Assembly: GCA_024761205.1 (NCBI GenBank)
Contig: JAMASS010000004.1
Span: 372,001-436,000 of the forward strand
DNA: 64,000 nucleotides
Direction: 5' to 3'
From: Limisphaerales bacterium
GTDB taxonomy: Bacteria > Verrucomicrobiota > Verrucomicrobiia > Limisphaerales > AAA164-E04
Position numbers and translations under genes: made by a program. Shown here one piece after another: positions 20,463-29,885 of this stretch. Below the pieces are notes generated by a model. It was not told the origin of the DNA. It ran no database searches and saw nothing but the letters and a program-made list of their open reading frames with translations. Position 1 is the stretch's first letter. Each line of letters starts with the position of its first letter.

Positions 20463-21309
20463 CGGAGATTCCCATGTCGTGACAGGTCTCCAGGCAGATG
20501 AACATGAACTCCTTAGGTAGGAGATTGAGCGCGCCCTTGCCGAAAACGGGAGAGGTCAAGGGAAAACGCCTCTGCAGCCGCAGCCCTCGCTGTAGTGGGG
20601 CGTCTTGTCCGCACTGCCGGCGGACAAAATGCGCCCTCCGCCGGGCAGGCTGCCTCAATATGCTTGAGACAGTCTGCGAACGTCGTCTATCGCTGTGCGA
20701 ATTCGCACGATGGTGGTCATTGATCGCATTCCTCGACTCGAAGGCAGCACGCCCCCACCCTGCATTTTCAGAAACCTCAAGCGTAGAGTTACTTAAATAT
20801 ATAGTTCCCAATGCAAAATAATGATGCGGTCATTGAGGGACACGTCGAAGAGTTTCTTGCTATCCCCGTAGGTGTTGTCTTCGGCGCCCCACAGCCGGCT
20901 TTTGAATCAAAGGTCATGGCGATGGGTTGACAGAAATTCAGCAGCGAACAAGGCGGCCTGAAATCCTTCTGGCATTTTCTTGGCAGTTCGTTAGTGGCAA
21001 GAAGGGAGAGTGGTGAAGAATCACCATTATCCCTGACGCTATTGCGATAGCACTCACCTTACGAATGGCCGATAGTCGACTATCGGGCGAGCAGGGAATT
21101 TCGTAGTTTGGGGTTGATGGCGGGGCTCCAATCACTTAGAAGACCGTCAGGGCCCAATCCTAAGGAAGCCGGCGGTGTGATGCTTGCCTAGTCTGGAAGT
21201 AGTCTACGGATTAGCGATGAAAGCGGACTGAACTCGATTCTCGGGTCTCAGCTTCCACCGCACGTAATGAGGACGTTCAAAACATAAGTAACATCAAATC
21301 GGTACTGAA
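20463..21309. other. Decayed intergenic DNA
   Basis: Open frames on both strands (for example 20428-20811 minus) have poor coding character. The stretch 20520-20620 has the sequence feel of short GC-rich interspersed repeats (GCCGAAAACGGGAGAGG). Around 20810-20930 the minus strand reads AEDNTYGDSKKLFDVSLNDR, a plausible scrap of a lost protein. I cannot name any gene here. Confidence 0.4.
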
Positions 21310-24000
21310 ATGAATCAAGCGAGAGTGCGTATTAGTCTCCGTTGGTTAGGTGCTTTCCTAATTTTTGTTGGAATGGAGCGCCTGATGGCTCAGGTGGCGT
21401 TCAATCCTCCTGAAGGAGGTTGGAATTACAAGTATGAAGGCGATGAGGCCGCCTACGCTCCGGACGGCGAGGGATTCGCCTCTCTCGATGGCACCTGGAG
21501 CCATGACAACAATTCGGACCAATGGGATGGTTCTGGCATCGGCGGTGAATTCGGCGACGACAATCGACCTGGGGGCGCCCAAATAATTACCGAAGGGGAT
21601 GCAACCTATTTGCGGATCCAAGACACCGGAGATCCCCGAGATTACGGATACTCGGATCCTGCCTCAAATCGAAAGATTTATTTCGGACACGACCTAACCG
21701 CCGACGGCGCCAGTGAAACGATTCTGGACGATGGCGTGACCTTGAATTTCCGGGCTCGGGTTCCAACCGACGGTCCGCTGGATCCCCTCCATCCGAATGA
21801 CCAGCAAGATAACGGTATTCAGCCATATCCTGCTGGCGGTGACGGGTATGTCACTTCCAATGGTGGTAAGGGTAACTTTGTGATCAAACAAAGTTCCGGC
21901 GGTGCGATTGCGTTTTCGCTGACCACGGCAACCGATACGCCGGACGGCAACCCCAATGAGTTCGTCACGAATTTCGCGGGACTCAGTATGAATGAGTTCG
22001 CCGGCAATGAAATCAGCGATGACGTCAATTTTGGGCAAGGTGACGGAGCCAATGTGGTGCCGTTTGATCCCACCCAATGGCATGAGTTCTGGATTACGAT
22101 CGAGAAGGATGCGGCGAACGTCGGCACGCACATCGCGTCCATTTACATTGACGGCGACACCATCCCGCAGGTGTTCAAAATGACCGCTGGTTCTGGCAAT
22201 GACTTTGGTGATTTGAGCTACCTCGCGATGGGGGCGACGGCAACACCGCAGAACGCAGCACTCGATATTGATTTCTATCGAGTCAAGTTTGGCGCTGTGG
22301 CTCCGGAGGGTGCGCCGGCAGGTGCGCCGCCCAACTTCGCTGACGTCTCCCCAACAATTGGCGCCGGGTTCGTCAACCCGGACGATGGTGTCACGTTTAC
22401 GGCAACCTCGGACGATTCCATTCCCGACGGGAACATCCAAGTAATCCTCAATGGGCAAGATCTCAGCGCCAATCTAGAGATCGGAGGCACGCCGAGGGCT
22501 CGGACGGTTAAGCTGACAGGCCTCCAGGCTAATGTGATCTACGACGGTATGGTGGTGGTGACGGATTCCAAGGGCGTCTCCATTACCGGCATTCTGTCAT
22601 TTAACACGTTCTCAGCGGACAACCGCATGTTCGAAGCCGAGGATTTCAACTTTGACAAGGGTGAATTCATCGACAACCCAGCGGTGGACGGCGACAACTC
22701 TTACTTCGACAAGGGTGTGCTTACGAACAGTGAAGGGATCGATTTTCACGAGCTCTCAGACGAGTTCGACTTTGCCAACGAAGCTGCGTGGCGAATCCCG
22801 TCGGCGGGAAACATGCCGGCCACGGCTCCCAACAATAACGAAGCAGGGCGAGATCGATACGTTGACCTGCCGGAGAACGACTTCAGCGTCGAGGGCACTC
22901 AGGCAGAAGAATGGCTGAACTACACGCGGAACTTCTCGGGTGGAGATTCCAATATCTATCTGCGCGCCACTGACAGTGGCCCGTACGTCGTGCAACTGGA
23001 CAGAGTCACAAGTAGCGCTTCGCAGCCAAACCAAACGACCGAATTGCTCGGGTTGTTTCGATCTGAAGGTGCTCGTGGCGAGGATTATCAATGGGTGCCG
23101 CTCACCGGCGATACAGGCGCTCTATCCATCGTCAACTTGGATGGGGGAGTGACCCTGCGAGCCACCATCGTTTCGGGCTCGCCGAATCTGAATTTCTTCA
23201 TGCTCACCCCGGTCCCATCGCTGGATGATGGCGCCGTCCTAGCAATTAACTTTGCCTCCGAGGAACCAATGGAAGCGGGGTCTAAAGTCACCGGGGCTGC
23301 TGGTGTCTTAGGCACGGTGAATTGGAACAACCTGACCGGCCAGGATGGTGATAGAGCGGTGTTGGTTGCGGACGTTGGCGGGACCGCCACGAATGTCGGA
23401 GTCACCGTTTCCTGGACCTCAAACAACACTTGGGCCAGTCAGGGGCGGGGTGAGGACAACAACAGCGCTCCCGACGGAAATGACCGGCTGCTCATGACGG
23501 GCTATCTTGATACGAACGCCAGTGACCCGAATTCGGTGACCGTCAGTGGTCTCGCCGATGGGGCGACCTACGACGTCATCGTCTACACTAAGGGCGGCGT
23601 GATTGGCCGCGGCGGTGACTACACCATTGGCGATCAAACGCAATCGCACATTGATGCGGCAGCCTTCTCAGGTAGCTATGTCTTTGGTGCTGAGGGAGAT
23701 TATCTGGTCTTCAAAGATATCAGCGGTTCGAGCTTCACCCTGATCGGGCAGCCAACGACCGGCTCCCCGGCGCGGGCACCGATCAATGCGGTCGAAGTTG
23801 TGATTGGCGGCGGCGTTGAAATCCCGACTGCGGGCGGCATCACGAGTTTCTCGGTGAGCAACGGTGCGTTGGTCATAGAGTACACCGGCACGCTGAAATC
23901 GGCCTCTGATGTGGCTGGACCTTACACCGATGTTGCCGGCGCCGTCTCGGGCTTGCCGATCAGCCTTGATGCCGCTGCCCAGTTCTTTATCGCTGAATAG
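21310..24000 (+). CDS. Large multi-domain secreted protein
   Basis: The 896-residue protein has a signal peptide (about residues 1-27, ending at LMAQ). Residues about 30-330 look like a concanavalin/LamG-type beta sandwich (WHEFWITIEKD and IASIYIDGDTIP). About 340-430 is an Ig/fibronectin-like domain. About 440-630 begins MFEAEDFNFDKGEF and has the layout of a CBM6-like sugar-binding module. About 640-835 is another beta-rich domain (SVTVSGLADGATYDVIVYT). The last 45 residues resemble the C-terminal tail of many verrucomicrobial exported proteins (SASDVAGPYTDVAGA). The composition is acidic and low in Lys, as in secreted proteins. No catalytic motif is visible, so a polysaccharide-binding or surface role is inferred. 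A terminator follows it. Confidence 0.8.
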   Translation: MNQARVRISLRWLGAFLIFVGMERLMAQVAFNPPEGGWNYKYEGDEAAYAPDGEGFASLDGTWSHDNNSDQWDGSGIGGEFGDDNRPGGAQIITEGDATYLRIQDTGDPRDYGYSDPASNRKIYFGHDLTADGASETILDDGVTLNFRARVPTDGPLDPLHPNDQQDNGIQPYPAGGDGYVTSNGGKGNFVIKQSSGGAIAFSLTTATDTPDGNPNEFVTNFAGLSMNEFAGNEISDDVNFGQGDGANVVPFDPTQWHEFWITIEKDAANVGTHIASIYIDGDTIPQVFKMTAGSGNDFGDLSYLAMGATATPQNAALDIDFYRVKFGAVAPEGAPAGAPPNFADVSPTIGAGFVNPDDGVTFTATSDDSIPDGNIQVILNGQDLSANLEIGGTPRARTVKLTGLQANVIYDGMVVVTDSKGVSITGILSFNTFSADNRMFEAEDFNFDKGEFIDNPAVDGDNSYFDKGVLTNSEGIDFHELSDEFDFANEAAWRIPSAGNMPATAPNNNEAGRDRYVDLPENDFSVEGTQAEEWLNYTRNFSGGDSNIYLRATDSGPYVVQLDRVTSSASQPNQTTELLGLFRSEGARGEDYQWVPLTGDTGALSIVNLDGGVTLRATIVSGSPNLNFFMLTPVPSLDDGAVLAINFASEEPMEAGSKVTGAAGVLGTVNWNNLTGQDGDRAVLVADVGGTATNVGVTVSWTSNNTWASQGRGEDNNSAPDGNDRLLMTGYLDTNASDPNSVTVSGLADGATYDVIVYTKGGVIGRGGDYTIGDQTQSHIDAAAFSGSYVFGAEGDYLVFKDISGSSFTLIGQPTTGSPARAPINAVEVVIGGGVEIPTAGGITSFSVSNGALVIEYTGTLKSASDVAGPYTDVAGAVSGLPISLDAAAQFFIAE

Positions 24001-24027
24001 TCCTTAAATCAGCTAAATCTTGGGAAG

Positions 24028-24057
24028 TCCGGGTATTTGAGCCCGGCCTCTTTTTTT
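24028..24057 (+). terminator. Probable Rho-independent terminator
   Basis: A short GC-rich hairpin (CCGGG / CCCGG with a 9-base loop) is followed by CTC and a seven-base T-run. It lies 28 bp after the stop of the large secreted protein gene. Confidence 0.7.
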
Positions 24058-24262
24058 GTGTGGGAGGTGTCGGGTGAGCTCCTTGTTCGCGATTTTGGAG
24101 ACCCGAGCATTCCAGCTGATTTGGCAACATCGCTTCCTTTTGCGTTGAGGCAGCGCAATGTGCGCTTCAGAGACACACCTAAAACCTGACAATTCTTTGA
24201 AACTGAACATTCCCAGCGTGAGTATAGTCCAATAACTATGGTATTCATTAACGGAGGGCATC

Positions 24263-24982
24263 ATGCAAAATAGACTTAGGGATGCGGCGCGGTTGATCCG
24301 ATCGCGGAGGAGATTGGGATTCACCTTGATGGAGCTTTTGGTCGTCGTGGGAATCATTGGCATCCTTGCCAGTCTCTTGTTACCAGCGTTGGCGAGAGCC
24401 AAAGGGAAGGCGAATGAGATCAAGTGCGTGAGCAATCTGCGTCAGCTAGGGTTGGCACTACAGATGTACGCCGACGATTTCAATGATGAATGTCCGCCAA
24501 TAAGTCGTTCGCCCGAAAGCAATTGGATCGTCAAGCTCAAACCCTATTACGTGAATCGAAAGGTCCTGAAGTGTCCCTCTGATCGGTTTACCGAGTGGCG
24601 GAGCTACTTGATCAATGGCTGGAATGACTATTTCCGGAGCACCATGAGCAGGGAGGTTTTTGATCGATTCTCCGAGGGACTGTGGCCGCACGGAATGAAG
24701 CTCAGCAAAATCCGTTATCCCACAGAGACCCTAGTGTTTGGGGAGAAACAAAAGGGGTCTTACCATGTGCATATGGATTTCTACCAAGGCCGGGGAAACG
24801 ATGTTGAGGAAATCGACCAAAGCCGGCATCGAAGGGGCAGCAATGAGAAGACTGGCGGTTCCAATTATGCCTTTGCTGATGGAAGTGTGCGATTCTTGAA
24901 ATACGGTAGTTCTGTCCGTCCCGTCAACCTGTGGGCAGTCACGGACGAGTGGCGCAATGCACCGAAGGTTCCACTGGAATAG
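24263..24982 (+). CDS. Prepilin-like protein with C-terminal H-X9-DG-type motif
   Basis: The 239-residue protein has a good ribosome binding site (GGAGGG, 4 bases before the ATG). A long basic leader precedes the prepilin cleavage motif GFTLMELLVVVGIIGILASL, followed by the usual hydrophobic helix and CVSNLRQLGLALQMYADDF. The end has SNYAFADGSVRFLKYG, the 'DG' signature of the DUF1559-like planctomycete/verrucomicrobial family. These proteins are type II/IV-like pseudopilins in the envelope; individual functions are unknown. It follows the large secreted protein by 262 bp, and the two may be exported by a shared system, though a terminator separates them. Confidence 0.92.
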   Translation: MQNRLRDAARLIRSRRRLGFTLMELLVVVGIIGILASLLLPALARAKGKANEIKCVSNLRQLGLALQMYADDFNDECPPISRSPESNWIVKLKPYYVNRKVLKCPSDRFTEWRSYLINGWNDYFRSTMSREVFDRFSEGLWPHGMKLSKIRYPTETLVFGEKQKGSYHVHMDFYQGRGNDVEEIDQSRHRRGSNEKTGGSNYAFADGSVRFLKYGSSVRPVNLWAVTDEWRNAPKVPLE

Positions 24983-25049
24983 CTCAGTTCGTATATGCTT
25001 CTTAAGCTCACGAAATGTTGGGAGGGAGCTTCTCGAATCGCCTGCCTTG

Positions 25050-26240
25050 GTCTTCAATGAATTGATGCACCATCTACCGGGAGATTTGGATGACTATCTT
25101 GTTGTTTGCAAAAACAGAAAGGCCTTTGAGTCATGGTATGTGTCCTAACGCTGTTGCGGGGAGACTTTGCCGGACGCCACAGCCACAAAGAGGAAACCGT
25201 TTCGATCAGTGATGCCAACGGGAAGATTGTCGATCGAATCGACTACAAGGATCGTGACCCGGGGCTTTGAGCGGTGGATGGCTATTCCATCTCACTTCCC
25301 AAATCGACCGCTGGCGAACCCTCAAACTGATCCAGCTTTAAGCGGTTGCCCCGAAGAGATGGTTTTGTTGAGGAAATCCCGGGGTAATCCGAGGGTGCTT
25401 TGCTTCGCTTTCAATTTCGGCTTGAGGCTGGGAATGGAACGGCCAGACGCTTTCTCTTGCCCAACGAACTGCACCTGCGTTCAGCGTTTATGTGGGCTGC
25501 CCGTTTAAACGTCAAACAGATCGGATACGGCCATATCATCAATACCACTCGGCTCGAACGGGGAATCGACAAGTTCCATCGTTCCCGAGGAGACACCGTG
25601 ACCGAGCCCCGAGCCGAGGTAATACAGCCTTTACTATCCCGTCAATGGCGGAGAATTCGAACTTTACGATTTCATTCGGCCGGCGCAGCACTACGGCGGA
25701 TTTAAGCTGCGATTTCATTCCGCTCAACGATTTGGCGAAATGTCGGCGGTAAACGCAATTTCAAAGGGCAATGATTGCTGTTCGTTGTCGGAATCCCTAT
25801 CGCATGAACTTTATCATCGGATATGTGTTCCAGCGCCAAGTCGGGACACATTCGATTTGTGACGGACAGCCCTTATCAGGGTATTTTCTGAGCGTCGAAC
25901 AGCCCAATCGGACATTTCTCAAACGGAATCCTGACGGCAATCTCTACAAGATTCTCTGGCATGGGAATGACATCGTAGATCAGCACGAGAAGAAGACGAA
26001 TCGCCACGAAGCGCACGAAGACGGTGATTGTCGTGATCAATGGCGATTCATCCAGCAGCATTTTAATGTACCGGAATCCATCGACTACTTCACCGTGAAT
26101 ATGTGACTTTCGAACTAGGATGGTTTCTTCAACAATTATTTCACTTATTGGAGACTACCGTGTGGCTGGTTGAGATCTATCTTCGCGGTCATTCGTTCAG
26201 GATCGGCTATTAGAAGGAGTATCCTGAGTATGTGAATCAA
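25050..26240 (+). pseudogene. Lamin-tail / CotH-kinase protein, broken
   Basis: Scattered frames give the family in order. A lamin-tail-like domain appears as LDDYLVVCKNRKAFESWY near 25090 and LRGDFAGRHSHKEETVSISD then NGKIVDRIDYKDRDPG up to 25268. Further on are CotH-kinase blocks: YQGYFLSVEQPNRTFLKRNP then DGNLYKILWHGNDIVDQHEK (25860-26000), DQWRFIQQHFNVPESIDYFT and VNM (26035-26105), and DGFFNNYF near 26120. At least five stops or frameshifts and internal deletions are present. CotH-domain proteins phosphorylate spore-coat proteins in Bacillus; in this phylum they are large secreted proteins of unknown role. Confidence 0.82.
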
Positions 26241-26539
26241 CCGGGGTTCCTATCTATATGAGTCGGCTCATTCGGTGCATACCTTGACGGTTTTGGAATT
26301 GAATGATGAGGACACAGACGTTTGATTTGCGATCACTGGCGTGAATTTAAATATAAATGAAAGAGGGGATGTGGACTCAGACGTTGACGCACATTCTATT
26401 CCTCAGTGCCTGTCGGCAAGGGGTATTTTCCGGCAGGTTTGCCGATTTCACGGTTCACGAGTTGTGTTGGATTTCAGTTGATCGTCGGCAGGTGATGAAT
26501 TTGAATCGGATCACTCACGAATGAGGTTACGTTTAAGGC
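26241..26539. other. No supportable gene
   Basis: This may be the lost 3' part of the CotH remnant. No continuous protein-like frame and no repeat were found. The promoter for the following small gene must lie here, but I see no clear boxes. Confidence 0.4.
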
Positions 26540-26695
26540 ATGATGCGTGCGAGGTTTGCGAACCGCTTGACAAGACAGGAAGGGTTAGTGATAGCTGTTA
26601 TCTTAGTGATTTTACTTTCAGGTGGTTTCGCGAAGTATTTCTTGCGAGAAAGCCCTCAGACGCATCCCGATCCAGCGGAGTCTGGGACAAGATGA
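26540..26695 (+). CDS. Small single-pass membrane protein
   Basis: A 51-codon frame starts ATGATG and ends at TGA 26693. It encodes a basic N-terminus (MMRARFANRLTRQEG), one strong membrane helix (LVIAVILVILLSGGFAKYFL) and a short Pro/Thr/Glu-rich tail (RESPQTHPDPAESGTR). The stop lies 7 bp before the start of the Minf_1886-type gene, which suggests an operon. The positive-inside rule puts the N-terminus in the cytoplasm. I do not recognise a named family. Confidence 0.6.
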   Translation: MMRARFANRLTRQEGLVIAVILVILLSGGFAKYFLRESPQTHPDPAESGTR

Positions 26696-26702
26696 GAATG
26701 GT

Positions 26703-27149
26703 ATGCAAGCGGTAGATTTTGACGAAACGATCGAGCAGATCGTCGCGCAAGACTCCAGATACACCTTGGAGGCCTATTATTTTGTCCGAGAGGCCTTGGA
26801 CTACACGCAAAAAAAAAAACTGGGACGGAATAAGAAAATCCAGCAGCCACAGCACATTTCGGGTCAAGAGCTGCTTGATGGCGCTCGAAAGTATACCCTC
26901 AAAGAATATGGCCCTATGGGATTCTATGTTTTGGCGGAATGGGGCATTCACAAGTGCGAAGATATTGGCGAGATTGTATTCAATATGGTGGCGTCCAATC
27001 TTCTCTCGAAGACGGATAAGGACACGCGAGAAGACTTCGCCGGCGGTTTTATTTTTGAGGAAGCATTGGTGTGGCCGTTCTTGCCTCCCAGCAAATTATC
27101 CAAAAAAGCCAAGCTACAGGCCGATGCCAGCAAGGGATCGCCTCAGTAG
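26703..27149 (+). CDS. Minf_1886 family protein
   Basis: The 148-residue protein belongs to the family named after Methylacidiphilum Minf_1886, found in Verrucomicrobia and Planctomycetes. I chose the ATG at 26703 (MQAVDFDETIEQIVAQDSRY), where the family starts; the upstream extension is out of character. Conserved segments are AYYFVREALDYTQ, HISGQELLDGAR and YGPMGFYVLAEWGI, then DIGEIVFNMV. The function is unknown; it is a soluble alpha-helical protein. A run of nine A at 26811-26819 is a place where indels could easily arise, but the frame is intact. Confidence 0.93.
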   Translation: MQAVDFDETIEQIVAQDSRYTLEAYYFVREALDYTQKKKLGRNKKIQQPQHISGQELLDGARKYTLKEYGPMGFYVLAEWGIHKCEDIGEIVFNMVASNLLSKTDKDTREDFAGGFIFEEALVWPFLPPSKLSKKAKLQADASKGSPQ

Positions 27150-27200
27150 CGGGGTCCGTCTTGGGGCGAATCCCTCCCCACTGTCAACACTAACGGTTTA

Positions 27201-29789
27201 ATGCCTAATTTTTCAGGAGAACGGAACACGGATTCCGGTCATAAGTTTTCGCCTTCGATCCAACAGGGTGCTTGGCTCACCACTTTGTCGAATGGATTGA
27301 CGATTATTGTTCGAGAGGACCGAAGCGCACCCGTTGTGTCCGCTCAGGCCTGGTGTTGCACCGGAAGCGTTAATGAAGGTCGATGGATTGGTGCGGGACT
27401 CTCGCACGTTTTGGAGCACATGCTCTTCAAGGGGACCAAAACTCGCGGCGCCGGCCGCATCGACCAAGAAGTCCAGGATCTAGGGGGGTACATGAATGCT
27501 TACACCTCTTTCGACCGGACGGTTTACTGGGTCAATTCACCCAAGGAAGGCGTTTCAACGATTGTCGACATTCTGTGTGACATCATGATGAATGCGACCC
27601 TGCCAGAGGACGAGCTCGTGAAGGAGTTGGATGTTATACGACGGGAGATGGACATGAATGATGATGATCCCGGGCGATCTTCGAGTCGCAGGCTCTTTGA
27701 GTCGGCCTATCGGGTGAGTCCCTATCGATATCCGATCATCGGCTATCCGGATGTGTTCAACCGGATCAAGCGGACAGATGTTGTGGCGTATTACGAGGAG
27801 AAGTATTCGCCAGCGAATGTCTTTTTTGTGGTGATTGGCGATGTTGATGCCACAGCAGTGACTCAGCAGATTGGAGATATCTACTCGGCAGTGCCGTGCC
27901 GCCCCTTGCCACCTACGGTATTGCCGGGGGAACCGAGACAAGCGGCCTCAAGGGAATATGTCGAAGAGGCGCCGATCGAGCTCGGTTACTTTCATTTTGG
28001 CTGGCATATACCGGATATTTGCCATCAAGATGTCCCAGCGCTCGATGTTTTGGGGACCATTTTGGGAGAGGGGCGTAGTTCCCGGCTTTTTCAGCGTGTT
28101 CGGGATCAGCTTGGTTTAGTGCACTCGATTGACGCCTGGACTTACAGTCCGGGAAACCCAGGCTTAATTGGGGTGAGTGGTGTCGCGGATGGCGTAAAGT
28201 GTGCCGACGCCTGGGCAGCTGTGCTCGCGGAGGTGGAGCGAGCGAAAGAGGGTGGTTTCACGGCCGAGGAAATTGAGAAGGCCAGGAAGATCTTTCTGGC
28301 TGGCGCGCTGGGTGCCAAGAAGACGATGCAAGGCCAAGCGCAGGATTTGGGCGGCAACTGGATGGCAGCGCATGATCTGGAGTTCTCCAACCGCTATCTA
28401 GAGCGGGTAAGGGCTTTGAAGGTCGATGATGTGCAGCGGGTGGCTTGTCAGTATCTGACTGAGCCGAACCGAACCCTTGCAGGGCTCCTGCCAGAGGGGA
28501 CGAAGGCGACAACCCGGGTGGCGGTGGAAACGCATCAGCAGAACGCCATCGCCCTGTCTTCATTTGGGAACGGACTGCGATTGTTGACTAAGCAAGATCA
28601 TCGGCTGCCCTTTGTGGAGTTACGGGCGGTGTTTCGTGCGGGCGTGCTGGCGGAAACAGCAGCCACGAATGGCCTGACGCAATTGACCGCCAAGCTCCTC
28701 TTAAAAGGAGCAGGGGGCCGCAGCAGCGCCGAGATTGTGGACGCGATTGAGTCGGTTGGCGGCCAGGTGGATACCTATGGCGCCAGCAACAGTTTTGGCA
28801 TCAGTGTTGAAGTTTTCAAAGAGGACCTGTCGTTAGGGCTGGAGATTCTTTCTGACTTGGTGCTTCGACCGACCTTCCCCGCGGACGAGCTGGAACGGGA
28901 ACGTGTGGTGCAGCTGGCAGCTATCCGATCACAGAGTGATCAGATTTTGCAGACCGGGTTTCGGGTGGTTCGACGTGCTTTGTTTGGTTCCTGCGGCTAT
29001 GGACTGGATGCCCTGGGAACGCCTGAGAGCGTCGAGGCGCTGAGCCTCTCTCAGATTCAGGAGTTTTTCGCGACCTATCGGGCGCCGGAGAATTGTGTAA
29101 TCTCGGTGTTCGGCGACATCTCGGCCAGTGACGTTCAGGCTACGGTCCGCCGGGTCCTGGGTCCGGAGACTTGGCCACGGATAGATGCCGTTGGATTTCC
29201 GAAACTGGATATCCCGGCGCCTCAGGAGTTAACGGTCCGTCAGGCGGTCGACAAGAAGCAGGTGGTGGTCATCGTCGCTGCGCAGGGGACGACTTTTCAG
29301 GCGGAGGATCGTTATGCCTTGGATCTCTTACAGGAGGCTTGCAGTGATTTGGGATCTCGGTTGTTTATTCGAATTCGGGATCGTCTTGGATTGGCCTACT
29401 ATGTTGGCGCGCAACATATGCCGGGATTGGTTCCCGGCTTCTTTGCTTTTTATGCTGGGACCTCCTCGGAGAATGCTCAGCGGGTGGATGAGGAATTGAC
29501 CCGAGAAATCGAGTCTATTTGTCAGGAGGGCCTGACCGAAACCGAACTCAAACGAGCCAAGGCCAAGGTGGTTGGTCGGAAGAAAATCGCCCGTCAAGAT
29601 CTGGGTGGCATAGCGATGGTAACGGCCTTGGATGAGCTTTATGGCTTCGGTTATCAGCGTTGGGAAGAAGAGGAAGCCGCTTATGAGGCTATCAAACTTG
29701 CGGATATCCAGGTTGCGGCGACCACCTATTTCCGACCGGATCGCACGGTGCATGTGGTGGTTGGTCCTGAAGGGGAAGTCGGCGAGTGA
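27201..29789 (+). CDS. M16 (insulinase-family) metalloprotease, two fused halves
   Basis: The 862-residue protein contains two M16 units in one chain. The N-terminal half has the zinc motif HxxEH in LSHVLEHMLFKGTKTRG (about residue 71), with the distal Glu expected in the following helix. The C-terminal half starts near residue 450 (ALSSFGNGLRLLTKQDHRLP) and lacks HxxEH, as is usual for the non-catalytic half. There is no signal peptide, so it should be cytoplasmic. Fused M16 proteins degrade peptides. It is 51 bp downstream of the Minf_1886-type gene and may be in the same operon. It looks intact. Confidence 0.94.
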   Translation: MPNFSGERNTDSGHKFSPSIQQGAWLTTLSNGLTIIVREDRSAPVVSAQAWCCTGSVNEGRWIGAGLSHVLEHMLFKGTKTRGAGRIDQEVQDLGGYMNAYTSFDRTVYWVNSPKEGVSTIVDILCDIMMNATLPEDELVKELDVIRREMDMNDDDPGRSSSRRLFESAYRVSPYRYPIIGYPDVFNRIKRTDVVAYYEEKYSPANVFFVVIGDVDATAVTQQIGDIYSAVPCRPLPPTVLPGEPRQAASREYVEEAPIELGYFHFGWHIPDICHQDVPALDVLGTILGEGRSSRLFQRVRDQLGLVHSIDAWTYSPGNPGLIGVSGVADGVKCADAWAAVLAEVERAKEGGFTAEEIEKARKIFLAGALGAKKTMQGQAQDLGGNWMAAHDLEFSNRYLERVRALKVDDVQRVACQYLTEPNRTLAGLLPEGTKATTRVAVETHQQNAIALSSFGNGLRLLTKQDHRLPFVELRAVFRAGVLAETAATNGLTQLTAKLLLKGAGGRSSAEIVDAIESVGGQVDTYGASNSFGISVEVFKEDLSLGLEILSDLVLRPTFPADELERERVVQLAAIRSQSDQILQTGFRVVRRALFGSCGYGLDALGTPESVEALSLSQIQEFFATYRAPENCVISVFGDISASDVQATVRRVLGPETWPRIDAVGFPKLDIPAPQELTVRQAVDKKQVVVIVAAQGTTFQAEDRYALDLLQEACSDLGSRLFIRIRDRLGLAYYVGAQHMPGLVPGFFAFYAGTSSENAQRVDEELTREIESICQEGLTETELKRAKAKVVGRKKIARQDLGGIAMVTALDELYGFGYQRWEEEEAAYEAIKLADIQVAATTYFRPDRTVHVVVGPEGEVGE

Positions 29790-29823
29790 GTGCCGATCAC
29801 GGAGGGAACTGTGATCAGCACTC
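29788..29823 (+). terminator. Inverted repeat directly after the M16 gene
   Basis: GAGTGCCGATCAC at 29788 pairs with GTGATCAGCACTC ending at 29823 with a single mismatch. It overlaps the stop codon region. No T-run follows, so termination is only suggested. Confidence 0.45.
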
Positions 29824-29885
29824 TTAGAGCCACTCAACCTTACCCACGTTTTTAGTCAAGGGGGGGCAAGAGACAGTGCATGATC

